The notes under the pieces were generated by a model. The model was given only the letters and a program-made list of their open reading frames with translations. It was not told where the DNA came from and made no database searches. From Desulfomonile tiedjei (GTDB taxonomy: Bacteria; Desulfobacterota; Desulfomonilia; Desulfomonilales; Desulfomonilaceae), in NCBI GenBank assembly GCA_020722215.1, contig DYLG01000006.1, positions 1 to 39,321 on the forward strand: a stretch of DNA of 39,321 nt, in the 5' to 3' direction. Made by a program: the position numbers and the translations under genes. Every line of letters begins with the position of its first letter. The stretch's first letter is position 1. Below are positions 32,457 to 39,321 of this stretch, one piece after another.

Positions 32457-33746
32457 CTAGTGGAAGGCCGCTTCGTTCAAGATGGTATACGCGACGTTCC
32501 CTATCTTGATTTTGTGCTCTTTGGACAGATTCACTCCTTTGGGCGATCGTCGATAGCCCAAGGTCCTTTCAGCCAGAACAAAGAACTCCTTGCCCCCGAT
32601 GAGCACGTGGATCAACCAACCGGGCAGGGCCTTGGCCTGGGATTCGGCAACCTCGGGTAGCTTGAGGGGCAGTTTGGGGACCGGTTTGTTTGCAAGCACC
32701 AGGGTAGCCTTGTCGACGAATTGCTCCGCCTGGGACTTGCCCAGGGGGTAGAGCGCCGAGACCGCAACGGAAGGGATGGCCAAAGCCACTCCGCTCAACT
32801 GAACCATAAGCAGTCCGTCCGGGCCGGACTTCCCGTCCTCCGTCGGGCCGCGGCCGATGGGTTGGGCATCGTGTTCCGGCGACAGGCGAGAAAGTTCCCT
32901 GTGAAGAGCGGAGAGCTTGCCAACCCGATCAGCCAAATGACTTTCGAGGCTCCCGAGTCTCCGGGCGATTTCTCCTTCGGGCATGTCTCCTCCCTTTCGG
33001 AGGACGGCCAGCAGCCTGGCCAGTCGCTGACTGATGTCCTCGAGCGACTGGACGGCGCCCCCCAGACTCCCCATCACAGACCCGAAATCGGTTGCAGCCG
33101 GGGTCTCATGAGGCTGAGGCCGGGCCTGCTCCGTGGGAGGCAGTATTTGATGATAGTTGGATACTATGGTTGCCAGCAAGGCTTTTTCCGGAGGTTTCCT
33201 GCCCTTGGAAGCGTGAATCTGCCTTATTGCCGACACACTGTCCTTCAGCAACTGCACCATCAACGGGTGCGGGGCGACTCCGGGTGTGCTGCAGCGCTGC
33301 AACACGCGAAGATTCATGTTGACGATGGTTCTTGGATGACCCTCCTTGGGCAGAAAACGAACCATGTCCTTGAAGTTCTCGGACAAACGATGTATCGTTT
33401 GGATTTCGGCTTCCCATTCAACGTCCAGAATCAAAGCATCGATCCTGTCCAGCAATTCCTCCAGGCCTCCGGCTCTTTTCTGTGGCACTGCCGGAGCCTG
33501 TGGCGGAGACTGGCGCGCAGCGGGCCGGGCAGGCTCGGTCCTTGGCGCAGCGGGCCGTTGCGGGGCCGCTGGGGAGCGGGCAGGCTTGGGCTCAGCGGGT
33601 TGAGTTTGCTGAGGGGCAGGTTGCTCGTCGAACAATCCGCCGAACAGCTCCTCAATCTTCTGTCCCACGGCCATTCCAAGTTCTTCCGGGCTTTTGTATT
33701 CCTTGTTGTCCGCCACAGGCCTTCTCCGGACCACGGATGAGTTCAT
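32457..33746 (-). CDS. Probable CheW-like scaffold protein with Pro-rich N-terminus
   Basis: 429 residues. Residues 40-95 are a low-complexity Pro/Ala/Gln/Arg segment. The middle is helical, with possible four-helix or coiled regions (LEELLDRIDALILDVEWEAEIQTIHRLSENF; LEDISQRLARLLAVL; ADRVGKLSALHRELSRL). The last 115 residues (GLLMVQLSGVALAIPSVAVSALYPL ... WLIHVLIGGKEFFVLAERTLGYRR) have the strand spacing of a divergent CheW/SH3-like domain. I read it as a scaffold linking MglA to the kinase, but this is tentative; it could be an unrelated Mgl effector. Its ATG 33746 overlaps the mglA stop (ATGA), so the two are translationally coupled. Confidence 0.5.
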   Translation of the reverse strand: MNSSVVRRRPVADNKEYKSPEELGMAVGQKIEELFGGLFDEQPAPQQTQPAEPKPARSPAAPQRPAAPRTEPARPAARQSPPQAPAVPQKRAGGLEELLDRIDALILDVEWEAEIQTIHRLSENFKDMVRFLPKEGHPRTIVNMNLRVLQRCSTPGVAPHPLMVQLLKDSVSAIRQIHASKGRKPPEKALLATIVSNYHQILPPTEQARPQPHETPAATDFGSVMGSLGGAVQSLEDISQRLARLLAVLRKGGDMPEGEIARRLGSLESHLADRVGKLSALHRELSRLSPEHDAQPIGRGPTEDGKSGPDGLLMVQLSGVALAIPSVAVSALYPLGKSQAEQFVDKATLVLANKPVPKLPLKLPEVAESQAKALPGWLIHVLIGGKEFFVLAERTLGYRRSPKGVNLSKEHKIKIGNVAYTILNEAAFH

Positions 33747-34378
33747 TTGCCGGTCAGACTTATCCCCTTCTCTTTCAAGAGACGGGCGCTGACATCCACG
33801 ACCGTCATCATGCAGATTTTCTTGAACGTTTCCCTCACTCCGTCCCCCTTGAGGGCGCTTCCCGGAAAGGATGGATGACGGCCTTGGGTGTTGAGGGTTC
33901 GTTCCATCTCTTCAATGGGCATTATGGCAACCTTACTACCGTCCAGGTCCCGCTTGTTGTATTGGAATACAAGCGGGACCGAATTGAGCCCCTTTCCTTG
34001 CTCAGTCAAGTTGTCGTTGAGGTTCTGCAAGCTCTCGATATTGTTGTTCCTTCTGGCCTCCAGGGAATCGGCCACAAACACTATCCCGTCCACTCCCTTG
34101 AGAACCAGTTTCCGCGTGTCGTTGTATCGGACCTGTCCAGGGACCGTGTACAGGGATATCTTGATCTTGAATTTCCCAATGGATCCAAGGTCCATGGGCA
34201 GGAAGTCGAAGAACAGCGTTCGGTCTCCCGCGGTATCTATGGAGAGCAGTTCGCCGCGGGCTTGATGCCCCAAAGCCTTATGGATAGATATCAGGTTCGT
34301 GGTCTTGCCACCCCTTCCAGGACCGTAATAAACGATCTTACAGTGAATCTCATCAGATCGAAAGCTGATTATTGCCAT
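33743..34378 (-). CDS. mglA: MglA-family Ras-like GTPase
   Basis: 211 residues. Small GTPase of the MglA/Rup family that sets cell polarity for gliding or type IV pilus motility. G1 GPGRGGKT at 19-26, R53 in TAGDRT, Q82 in TVPGQ, G4 NKRD at 141-144 and G5-like GSALKGDGV. R53 and Q82 match the catalytic residues known in Myxococcus/Thermus MglA. The N-terminal MAIISFRSDEIHCKIVYYGPG matches the family start. AGGAT precedes ATG 34378. Coupled by ATGA to the CheW-like gene and downstream of mglB by 230 bases, the usual order MglB then MglA. Confidence 0.94.
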   Translation of the reverse strand: MAIISFRSDEIHCKIVYYGPGRGGKTTNLISIHKALGHQARGELLSIDTAGDRTLFFDFLPMDLGSIGKFKIKISLYTVPGQVRYNDTRKLVLKGVDGIVFVADSLEARRNNNIESLQNLNDNLTEQGKGLNSVPLVFQYNKRDLDGSKVAIMPIEEMERTLNTQGRHPSFPGSALKGDGVRETFKKICMMTVVDVSARLLKEKGISLTGK

Positions 34379-34608
34379 CGAAACATCCTGTGATTGAGGG
34401 CATGACTCGGGCTGCTATCACCCGCTCCCGAACAAGTGAGCAATCGTTGCGGGAGGCCTTCTCAGACCGGTTCGCCTCCTTGTCGACGGGCCGATTTCTT
34501 GGCCACAAGTCTCCTCTCAGGGATCAGGCCGGGAAACCCCGTTTCTTGTGCCGTTCCTTCGGAACCCCCGCGTCCCTCGGCCCTGCCAAACCGGGGCGGT
34601 TGCATGAC

Positions 34609-35025
34609 TCAAGCATTGAACCACTCTCTAAGATTCTGCGCAAACATGGTTTCGATCTCGGCCAGCCCTTTCTGAACTTCCAGACGCACAAGCCCGAGAT
34701 GAGTGTTGTTGTTGAACACTGTGATCATCAGATATTCCTCTCCCACATTGGAGAAATGAAGATTCTCCTGTTTCCCCTTGTGAAAGAGCAGGGTGAATTC
34801 CTCTTCGCCGAACAAACGGGCTATGGCCGTTGTGGCACCGTAGTTGGCTGCAGTAAGAGCTGCCAAGGAGGAAACCTTCTCCTGGTCCATAGATCCCTCA
34901 AAGCTGATGATTTGTCCAGCCTTGTCGATCAACAGCACCGTATGGGCTCCGCTCCGCTTGAGCATGTTTGCCAGCACGGAGTCAATACGATCCAGGGCCT
35001 GTTTGGTGAGAACGAGATCTCCCAT
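34609..35025 (-). CDS. mglB: MglB-family roadblock/LC7 protein
   Basis: 138 residues. Roadblock/LC7 fold that acts as GTPase-activating protein for MglA. Features: LTKQALDRIDSVLANMLKRSGAHTVLLIDKAGQIISFEG, then LAALTAANYGATTAIARLFGEEEFTLLFHKG and a C-terminal helix (LRLEVQKGLAEIETMF). AGGAG precedes ATG 35025. It is 230 bases upstream of mglA; the gap holds no gene. DUF4388 gene lies 383 bases further upstream on the same strand. Confidence 0.92.
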   Translation of the reverse strand: MGDLVLTKQALDRIDSVLANMLKRSGAHTVLLIDKAGQIISFEGSMDQEKVSSLAALTAANYGATTAIARLFGEEEFTLLFHKGKQENLHFSNVGEEYLMITVFNNNTHLGLVRLEVQKGLAEIETMFAQNLREWFNA

Positions 35026-35408
35026 TTCCTGCTCCTCACCGGCATGACGGATCGCGATCCACTATGGATTCCTGCTTCCCGGGAGGGAAACCAATGATCC
35101 GATGTGTCGGCCGGGTTCCCCCTATGTCTGAATTTATGAGCGGCCCACTGTGATATATCGCATGCGAACCGCCTTTTCCCCTCAAGCCGCGGGAACGGTT
35201 GCCTCTCTTGGTTCATGTGCGCGACGCCTGGGCTCGGAGCCGACCAGTTCAAACATGATCCACGCGGACTCTTTCGCGGCTATGGTTCAATTGCCTCGAA
35301 TGCCGTATGAGTCCCCGCCCGAGGGCTGTGTCGTAACATTTCCGGCCTTGCATCCGAAAGGACAAGAGGAACTGGTTCTTCACCGGTACAATGGCCTGTG
35401 CCGAGTAA
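35026..35408 (-). other. Spacer between the DUF4388 gene and mglB
   Basis: No supported gene on either strand. Overlapping palindromes GATATATC (35152-35159) and TCGCATGCGA (35158-35167) stand out. I see no convincing promoter or terminator, so whether mglB shares the upstream transcript is open. Confidence 0.4.
35152..35167. promoter_or_regulatory. Overlapping perfect palindromes upstream of mglB
   Basis: GATATATC and TCGCATGCGA are both perfect palindromes that share two bases, about 125 bases upstream of the mglB ATG. It could be a dimeric-regulator site; no regulator is known and chance is possible. Confidence 0.25.
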
Positions 35409-35729
35409 TCAACCGCACTTACCGTCAATGCGCCTCAAACTCTCAACAAGCAGAAAGTCCCAGCTTCTGCAAATCGTTTCCCTGTCGTGAGACAACTCTC
35501 GGCATTGAAATACTCCGAGTCTCCAGGAAAGAATCTTGTATAAAGCCTCCTCTCCCTCCAAACGGTCATTGACCGCGTGCACGATTTCTCCGTGTTTGAA
35601 GCTGATCACTCCTCTTTGCGTTCCGCTCCGTACGTCCATGCAGCAGGTGCAACCGGAGACGCAGACAAGCTGAATGACGTCGTGGAGGCTTGTATTACTC
35701 ACTCTACCGGTGAATCCGTTTTGCTTCAA
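35409..35729 (-). CDS. DUF4388 domain protein with Cys cluster
   Basis: About 106 residues. The core follows DUF4388 (PATAN-like): GFTGRVSNTSLHDVIQLV, MDVRSG, RGVISFKHGEIVHAV, GEEALYKILSWRLGVFQC. Such domains occur with roadblock and response-regulator proteins in deltaproteobacterial signalling and motility. Unusual: C23, C27, C29, C30 in LVCVSGCTCCMD where most members have no Cys. Start uncertain: I use TTG 35729 with GGGGGAG about 10 bases upstream; ATG 35840 in the same frame would add 37 Arg/Cys/Gly-rich residues that do not look like protein. It is the first gene after the promoter at 35975-36003 and precedes mglB. Confidence 0.65.
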   Translation of the reverse strand: MKQNGFTGRVSNTSLHDVIQLVCVSGCTCCMDVRSGTQRGVISFKHGEIVHAVNDRLEGEEALYKILSWRLGVFQCRELSHDRETICRSWDFLLVESLRRIDGKCG

Positions 35730-35974
35730 TTTCCGCGCCGCTCCCCCGTTCTGCAATCGAAAACAGCCCCACCCGCCCTTTGACGGCGAACATCTCCGCC
35801 GACAAGAGTCTCGAACCCGGTTACCGTAGCCGTTTTGCATCTAAGTCTTTGCGCATCACATGAAGTTCGTGAGGAACAACATCCCTTCCTTTACTTGATT
35901 TTCGAGGTCGACAGGCCCTGACGGGGTTAGTCCCGCCGTGACTTCCGTGCCTCGTTCCGCTTTTCTCCATGCGT

Positions 35975-36003
35975 ACTATAGCAGCACTGCGAACCAAAAT
36001 CAA
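35975..36003 (-). promoter_or_regulatory. Sigma70-like promoter for the DUF4388-mgl operon
   Basis: Minus strand TTGATT (35998-36003, 4/6) and TATAGT (35975-35980, 5/6) with 17-base spacing. Predicted start near 35968, 240 bases before TTG 35729. Confidence 0.6.
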
Positions 36004-36124
36004 TGCCTTCCACCAAGAACCCCCAACGGTTGACTCGTCTCCACAGGGACTTGGGTTCCATATCTCACTTTACCATTTCTACGGAAGCTAGTTCACTCGC
36101 CGCTGATTGCCCCTCCGGGTCTTC

Positions 36125-36154
36125 TTGACAAGCTCGGCTGCCCAAGTGTAACAT
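36125..36154 (+). promoter_or_regulatory. Sigma70-like promoter for the phasin-like gene
   Basis: TTGACA (36125-36130, 6/6) and TAACAT (36149-36154, 4/6) with an 18-base spacer. Predicted start near 36161, leader about 46 nt to ATG 36207. Confidence 0.6.
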
Positions 36155-36206
36155 TCTTTCATCCGGCCTCTTCATCAATAGTATTAGCACACAGGAGGGA
36201 GCAGCG

Positions 36207-36566
36207 ATGGAGAACATGTTCGAGCAACCGGTTAAGATGATGCAACAGGCATGGGACACGTGGCGCAAAATGATCGAAGAAAGCCCCGGCTGGCCGAAAG
36301 ATGCGGGCGCGGTGTTCAGGGAGAATATCAGCCAGTGGCTCTCAAGCTTCAATTCCGCGTACAGTGCTAACATGGACGCATGGAATGCGTTCGCAAACCA
36401 GAATCAAGAGGCGTTCTTCAAGATTTACAGGGACTCCCCCTTCTTCGTGCAGGCCACGGAGACCCAGATCCGGGATGCCTGGAACAACATGGTCAAAGCC
36501 CACAAGGCCTACCAGGAAATTGTCAAGGAGAGTCTCGATAAGATCCAGGCTGCCCTGAAAGAGTGA
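36207..36566 (+). CDS. Phasin-like small helical protein
   Basis: 119 residues, all-helical by appearance, no Cys, no signal peptide. The pattern (FEQPVKMMQQAWDTWRKMIEESPGW, WLSSFNSAYSANMDAWNAFANQNQEAFFKIYRDSPFF, IRDAWNNMVKAHKAYQEIVKESLDKIQ) resembles phasin-type polyhydroxyalkanoate granule-associated proteins and related small coiled proteins, rich in Trp and amphipathic helices. Not specific enough to be sure; PHA synthase genes are not in the window. AGGAGG sits before ATG 36207. It has its own promoter and terminator and is convergent with cheB. Confidence 0.55.
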   Translation: MENMFEQPVKMMQQAWDTWRKMIEESPGWPKDAGAVFRENISQWLSSFNSAYSANMDAWNAFANQNQEAFFKIYRDSPFFVQATETQIRDAWNNMVKAHKAYQEIVKESLDKIQAALKE

Positions 36567-36618
36567 GTATCGTCGTCAAGGCCCGCCAATCCTGACTGGT
36601 TGGATGCATTGAAGAAAG

Positions 36619-36645
36619 GCCCGAGCCGAACTGCCCGGGCTTTTT
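36619..36645 (+). terminator. Rho-independent terminator of the phasin-like gene
   Basis: Stem GCCCGAGC (36619-36626) with GCCCGGGC (36633-36640), one mismatch, loop CGAACT, followed by TTTTT at 36641-36645. It lies 53 bases after the stop; a weaker T-rich stretch on the other strand may also end the cheB transcript. Confidence 0.85.
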
Positions 36646-36665
36646 CCTTACTCCGAAGGCATTAA

Positions 36666-37733
36666 TCACAGATCTGCCAGGAATTGCGCCATTAGGAAGT
36701 CAGGGAGGATTTTTTCCACGGATCCCTTTTCCAGGACGGAAAGCGGCATGGAGGGATCCATGCAGTTGGTGATGTCCTGCACTACGCCGACTCCGCCGGC
36801 TTTGCGGATCGCCACAATCCCTTCGGCTCCGTCGTATCCGGCTCCGGACATGACAACTCCCACTGCCCGGTTACCGGCGGTCCGTGCGAGGGACTTGAAG
36901 AGCCTGTCAATGGGGCCAGTGACAAGAGGCTCTTTGGACCGCTCTTCCCGGGACAGAATCAATCCGGTGTCATCAATCCTGAGAAGCGCTCCTTCCAGGC
37001 CGGAACTCACATAGCACACACCTTTTGCAGGTACTGTCACGCTGTGCGGACTTCTCACCGATACCTTGCTGTGAGTGTCCAGATAACTCACGAAAGGGGC
37101 GACAAACTTCGGGGCAGCCAGAATAACCACAATAAGCACATTGGCGAATTCCCGGGGCAAGTTGGGGATCACTTTGAGCATTGAGTAGTACCCGCCGGTT
37201 CCAACGCCGATTCCGACGAATCGAGTCGCGGAGTCGGCGGGTTTCCCCGGCTGCGGCTTCCGGGAAGCTTCAACGGGTGATATCCTGACGTATCTGGACT
37301 TGCCGGTTCTGATGTCTGCAGCTCTCTTGACCTTGGTGATGATGTCGGCCTTTTGATCATCAAGAGATGCGTCCGCTCGCTTGGACGGCTTGGCTATCAC
37401 GTCGATCGCTCCATACTTGAATGCGTCGAATGCTGTCTTTGACCCTTCCGGAGTGATCGCGCTTATCATTAAGGTGGGAGTTTCGTGCTTGACCATGATG
37501 TGCTTCAGGGCCGTCAGCCCGTTCATGCGCGGCATTTCCACATCGAGCGTGATCACGTCCGGCTTGGCGGTCTCGAGCTTCTCCAGGGCTTCAATTCCGT
37601 CTGCGGCCTGTGCGATCACTTGGATGTCGGGGTCGCTGTTGAGAAAGGCCGTGATCTGTTTGACCATGAGCGAAGAGTCATCCACGACCATCACTCGAAT
37701 GGGTCTCCTGCGCTTGCCGCTGTTCATGTCCAT
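36666..37733 (-). CDS. CheB-like response regulator with degenerate methylesterase domain
   Basis: 355 residues. N-terminal receiver with acidic VVDDSS and phospho-acceptor D64 (ITLDVEMPRMNG), K near IAKP. C-terminal domain is the CheB methylesterase fold (from about residue 170), but the catalytic Ser motif IGASTGG is IGVGTGG (Ser to Gly178), and the His motif QHMPPGF is ILAAPKF (His to Leu205). The Asp-loop GYDGAEG (D301) is kept. It should not act as a classical Ser-His-Asp esterase. Start ATG 37733 (AGGA close by); ATG 37727, 4-base overlap with the ParA stop, is equally good. Follows cheA and parA in one operon. CheB normally adjusts receptor methylation; here a regulatory role is more likely. 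Confidence 0.85.
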   Translation of the reverse strand: MDMNSGKRRRPIRVMVVDDSSLMVKQITAFLNSDPDIQVIAQAADGIEALEKLETAKPDVITLDVEMPRMNGLTALKHIMVKHETPTLMISAITPEGSKTAFDAFKYGAIDVIAKPSKRADASLDDQKADIITKVKRAADIRTGKSRYVRISPVEASRKPQPGKPADSATRFVGIGVGTGGYYSMLKVIPNLPREFANVLIVVILAAPKFVAPFVSYLDTHSKVSVRSPHSVTVPAKGVCYVSSGLEGALLRIDDTGLILSREERSKEPLVTGPIDRLFKSLARTAGNRAVGVVMSGAGYDGAEGIVAIRKAGGVGVVQDITNCMDPSMPLSVLEKGSVEKILPDFLMAQFLADL

Positions 37734-38518
37734 TGTTCCTGCCCGGGGGCCGATCTCCCAAGGATCTCCCGGGCCAGAGAAATGTACGCCTTGGAGCCTG
37801 GAGATTCCATGTCGAAAGCGACAACCGGCTGTTGCCGGTTGGGCACTTCAGCCACGCGAGGATCTCGGGGAATGATCGTGCGAAAAGCGTGCGTCTTGAG
37901 GTATTGGCGGACCTCCCGGATCACCTTGATGGTGAAGCGGGCTCTCTTGTCAGCCATCGTGAGCAGGAAACCGAAGATACCCAGTTTGGGATTGGCATTT
38001 TTCCTAACTTCAAGAGCAGCGCGCAGCACATTGCCTACTGTTGCCATGGATGAATACTCGCATTGGACCGGAACAAGATAGGAATCTGCCACGGCGAGAG
38101 CCGCCTGTGTAGGCGTGTCCAGCCTGGAAGGGCAATCAACGAGGATGAAATCGTATGCAGGCCTGATGCGCTCGGCAACCCGTCGAAGCCGGCCGGCGTT
38201 ATTGGCAAGGATCTCCACCAACCGGGCTTCTTCGGCAACCGACGCCACATTTATCGGGATCAGGTCCAGCCGGGGAAGGCGTTCATGACATCTGTAGACT
38301 ACGTCCGCAGGAGATGCCTGCTCGCTCAAGACTTCAAACAAGCCGGGGCGGTCCTTGGACGAATCCAGTCCGAAGGATCTTTCCAGTCCGCCCTGTGGAT
38401 CCATGCCAATGAGCAGGACTCTGCGCTTGATGGCCGAGAGACAGGCTCCCAGGTTTACCGCCGTTGCCGTCTTCCCCACTCCGCCTTTCTGGCTGACTAT
38501 TGCTACTAATTGGCCCAT
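37724..38518 (-). CDS. ParA/MinD-family ATPase of chemosensory operon
   Basis: 264 residues. Walker A KGGVGKTAT (residues 11-19) and second motif MDPQGGLERSFGL, with Walker B-like ILVDCPSRLDTPT. The ParA fold ends near the C-terminus with KAYISLAREIL. Placed between cheA and cheB, it fits ParC-type proteins that partition chemosensory arrays, as known in Vibrio and Rhodobacter; role here is inferred. Its TGA overlaps the ATG of the cheB gene. Ribosome site of ATG 38518 is weak. It starts 24 bases after the cheA stop. Confidence 0.85.
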   Translation of the reverse strand: MGQLVAIVSQKGGVGKTATAVNLGACLSAIKRRVLLIGMDPQGGLERSFGLDSSKDRPGLFEVLSEQASPADVVYRCHERLPRLDLIPINVASVAEEARLVEILANNAGRLRRVAERIRPAYDFILVDCPSRLDTPTQAALAVADSYLVPVQCEYSSMATVGNVLRAALEVRKNANPKLGIFGFLLTMADKRARFTIKVIREVRQYLKTHAFRTIIPRDPRVAEVPNRQQPVVAFDMESPGSKAYISLAREILGRSAPGQEQWT

Positions 38519-38542
38519 TGAGCTTCTATCCTCTCAAATTGG

Positions 38543-39321
38543 CTATAGGTTGGCACGCGCGTGTTGCCTGGTTGATTCAGCCTGTCCCACCCGTGAAGCA
38601 ACTGCTTGCCTCTGTCGGAGGATGATGTCGTCCACCAATTCTCCCACATCAAGCACGAGAGCTATGGTTCCGTCACCAAGGATGCTGGAGCCGGCCAGCC
38701 CTCTGGTCTTCCAGACGTGCTCCGCCAGGGGTTTGATGACCACGTCTTGTTCCCCCATGAGTTCCTCCACCAGGAATCCCACGGTCTTTAGTCCTGTCGT
38801 GGCCAGGACAACGAATCGGGGTTCCGAATCCGTCGTGCTCTTGTCAAGACGAAACACCTCGTTCATACGCAATATGGGGATGGTCTCCTGCCTGAACTTT
38901 ACCACCTGGAATCCTTCCATTGAGTGGATTTCCTGTGGAGCCACCTGGATGATTTCTCTCACCGAGATCAAGGGGATGGCGAATACGTGGGTTCCGAACC
39001 GGATCAGGAGCGTCTGGATTATTGCCAAAGTCAGAGGAATCTTGATGGATATGCGGGTCCCCTTGGCTTTCCAGGACTCCACTTCCACGTGGCCGTTGAT
39101 CTTTTCCACGTTCCTCTTCACCACGTCCATTCCTACGCCCCGACCGGAAGTTCGAGTCACTCTCTTGCTGGTGGAAAAACCAGGCAGGAACAGGAAACTG
39201 TACAAGTCTTCAGGTGCGGAGACGTTTTTCACATCCCTTGGATCCAGCAGTCCACTCTGAATAGCCCTCTCTAGGGCGCTCTCCGTATCGATGCCGCTCC
39301 CGTCGTCCTCCACGTCGATGA
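38543..39321 (-). CDS. cheA: CheA histidine kinase, C-terminal part (cut by window edge)
   Basis: About 259 residues visible; the frame runs through the window end, so the Hpt, dimerisation and N-terminal ATPase parts lie beyond 39321. Visible: G1-type VEDDGSGID, a long lid with FLFLPGFSTS, G2 motif TSGRGVGMDVV, catalytic-domain end GTRISIKIPLTLA, then the CheW-like domain (TLLIRFGTHVFAIPLISVREIIQV...TIPILRMNEVFRL...VLATTGLKTVGFLVEELMGEQDVVIKPL). This is the histidine kinase core of a chemosensory pathway. Lower boundary is TAA/TGA at 38543. Followed by ParA and CheB genes. Confidence 0.93.
   Translation of the reverse strand, partial: IDVEDDGSGIDTESALERAIQSGLLDPRDVKNVSAPEDLYSFLFLPGFSTSKRVTRTSGRGVGMDVVKRNVEKINGHVEVESWKAKGTRISIKIPLTLAIIQTLLIRFGTHVFAIPLISVREIIQVAPQEIHSMEGFQVVKFRQETIPILRMNEVFRLDKSTTDSEPRFVVLATTGLKTVGFLVEELMGEQDVVIKPLAEHVWKTRGLAGSSILGDGTIALVLDVGELVDDIILRQRQAVASRVGQAESTRQHARANL

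Larger units (their letters stand above)
35841..36206. other. Divergent intergenic region between DUF4388 gene and phasin gene
   Basis: No gene seen. Holds the minus-strand promoter 35975-36003 for the Mgl operon and the plus-strand promoter 36125-36154 for the phasin-like gene, plus AGGAGGG before ATG 36207. Confidence 0.6.

Noticed and set aside
35150-35572. Plus-strand open frame opposite the DUF4388 gene
   Set aside because: DUF4388 motifs on the minus strand are clear; the plus frame looks random and lacks a ribosome site.
1-39321. CRISPR array, tRNA, rRNA, integrase or transposase
   Set aside because: No direct-repeat/spacer pattern, no cloverleaf with a CCA-type end, and no recognisable mobility protein were found on reading both strands.

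Overview
The window reads as chromosome of a sulfate-reducing deltaproteobacterium (Desulfobacterota). The strongest reason is a complete aprBA-qmoABC cluster, the APS reductase and its membrane electron-donor complex. A CooC-type nickel ATPase and folD nearby fit an organism that also runs the reductive acetyl-CoA (Wood-Ljungdahl) route. Proteins with MglA/MglB, DUF4388, ankyrin and long PAS-kinase architectures are typical of deltaproteobacteria. A Desulfomonile/Syntrophobacterales-like host is my guess, not a demonstrated assignment.

Layout. (1) 1-3.2 kb, minus strand: a three-gene operon of a SEC-C/TPR protein, a cysteine-cluster (YkgJ-type) protein and an exported HEAT-repeat protein interrupted by an in-frame TGA. 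(2) 3.2-10.9 kb, plus: a near-consensus promoter, a leader of about 350 nt, then aprB, aprA, a hairpin, qmoA, qmoB and qmoC. (3) 11.4-15.6 kb, plus: serA, a DUF3786 gene, a CooC-like ATPase and folD, a C1/serine/CO-metabolism group flanked by two copies of a palindromic intergenic repeat. (4) 16.2-19.9 kb, plus: a 1001-residue hybrid sensor kinase and an ankyrin protein. (5) 20.1-21.0 kb, minus: an outer-membrane beta-barrel-like protein with its own promoter. (6) 21.3-27.7 kb, minus: pstS-pstC-pstA-pstB phosphate uptake, with unusually large extracytoplasmic regions in both permeases and a terminator-like hairpin after pstS. (7) 28.0-30.5 kb, minus: a prepilin peptidase and an unusual protein that joins a DprA/SLOG-like Rossmann domain to a C-terminal domain resembling ADP-ribosyltransferase-like families. 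(8) 30.7-36.0 kb, minus: Ser/Thr kinase-cNMP-binding fusion, a CheW-like protein, MglA GTPase, MglB and a DUF4388 protein, behind one good promoter. (9) 36.2-36.6 kb, plus: a phasin-like protein with promoter and terminator. (10) 36.7 kb to the end, minus: a chemosensory operon CheA (cut by the window edge)-ParA-CheB, in which CheB has lost its catalytic Ser and His.

How it works together. Sections 2 and 3 are core energy and carbon metabolism: QmoABC passes quinol electrons to AprBA, which reduces APS to sulfite; CooC and FolD serve C1 metabolism. Sections 7, 8 and 10 point to surface motility and polarity: a prepilin peptidase for type IV pilins, MglA/MglB as a polarity switch with kinase and CheW-like partners, and a CheA-ParA-CheB pathway that may be positioned by ParA. 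The best candidates for something undescribed are the DprA-like/ART-like fusion at 28827-30506, the MglAB-kinase-CheW-like-DUF4388 operon, and the esterase-dead CheB. I saw no tRNA or rRNA gene, CRISPR array, transposase or integrase.
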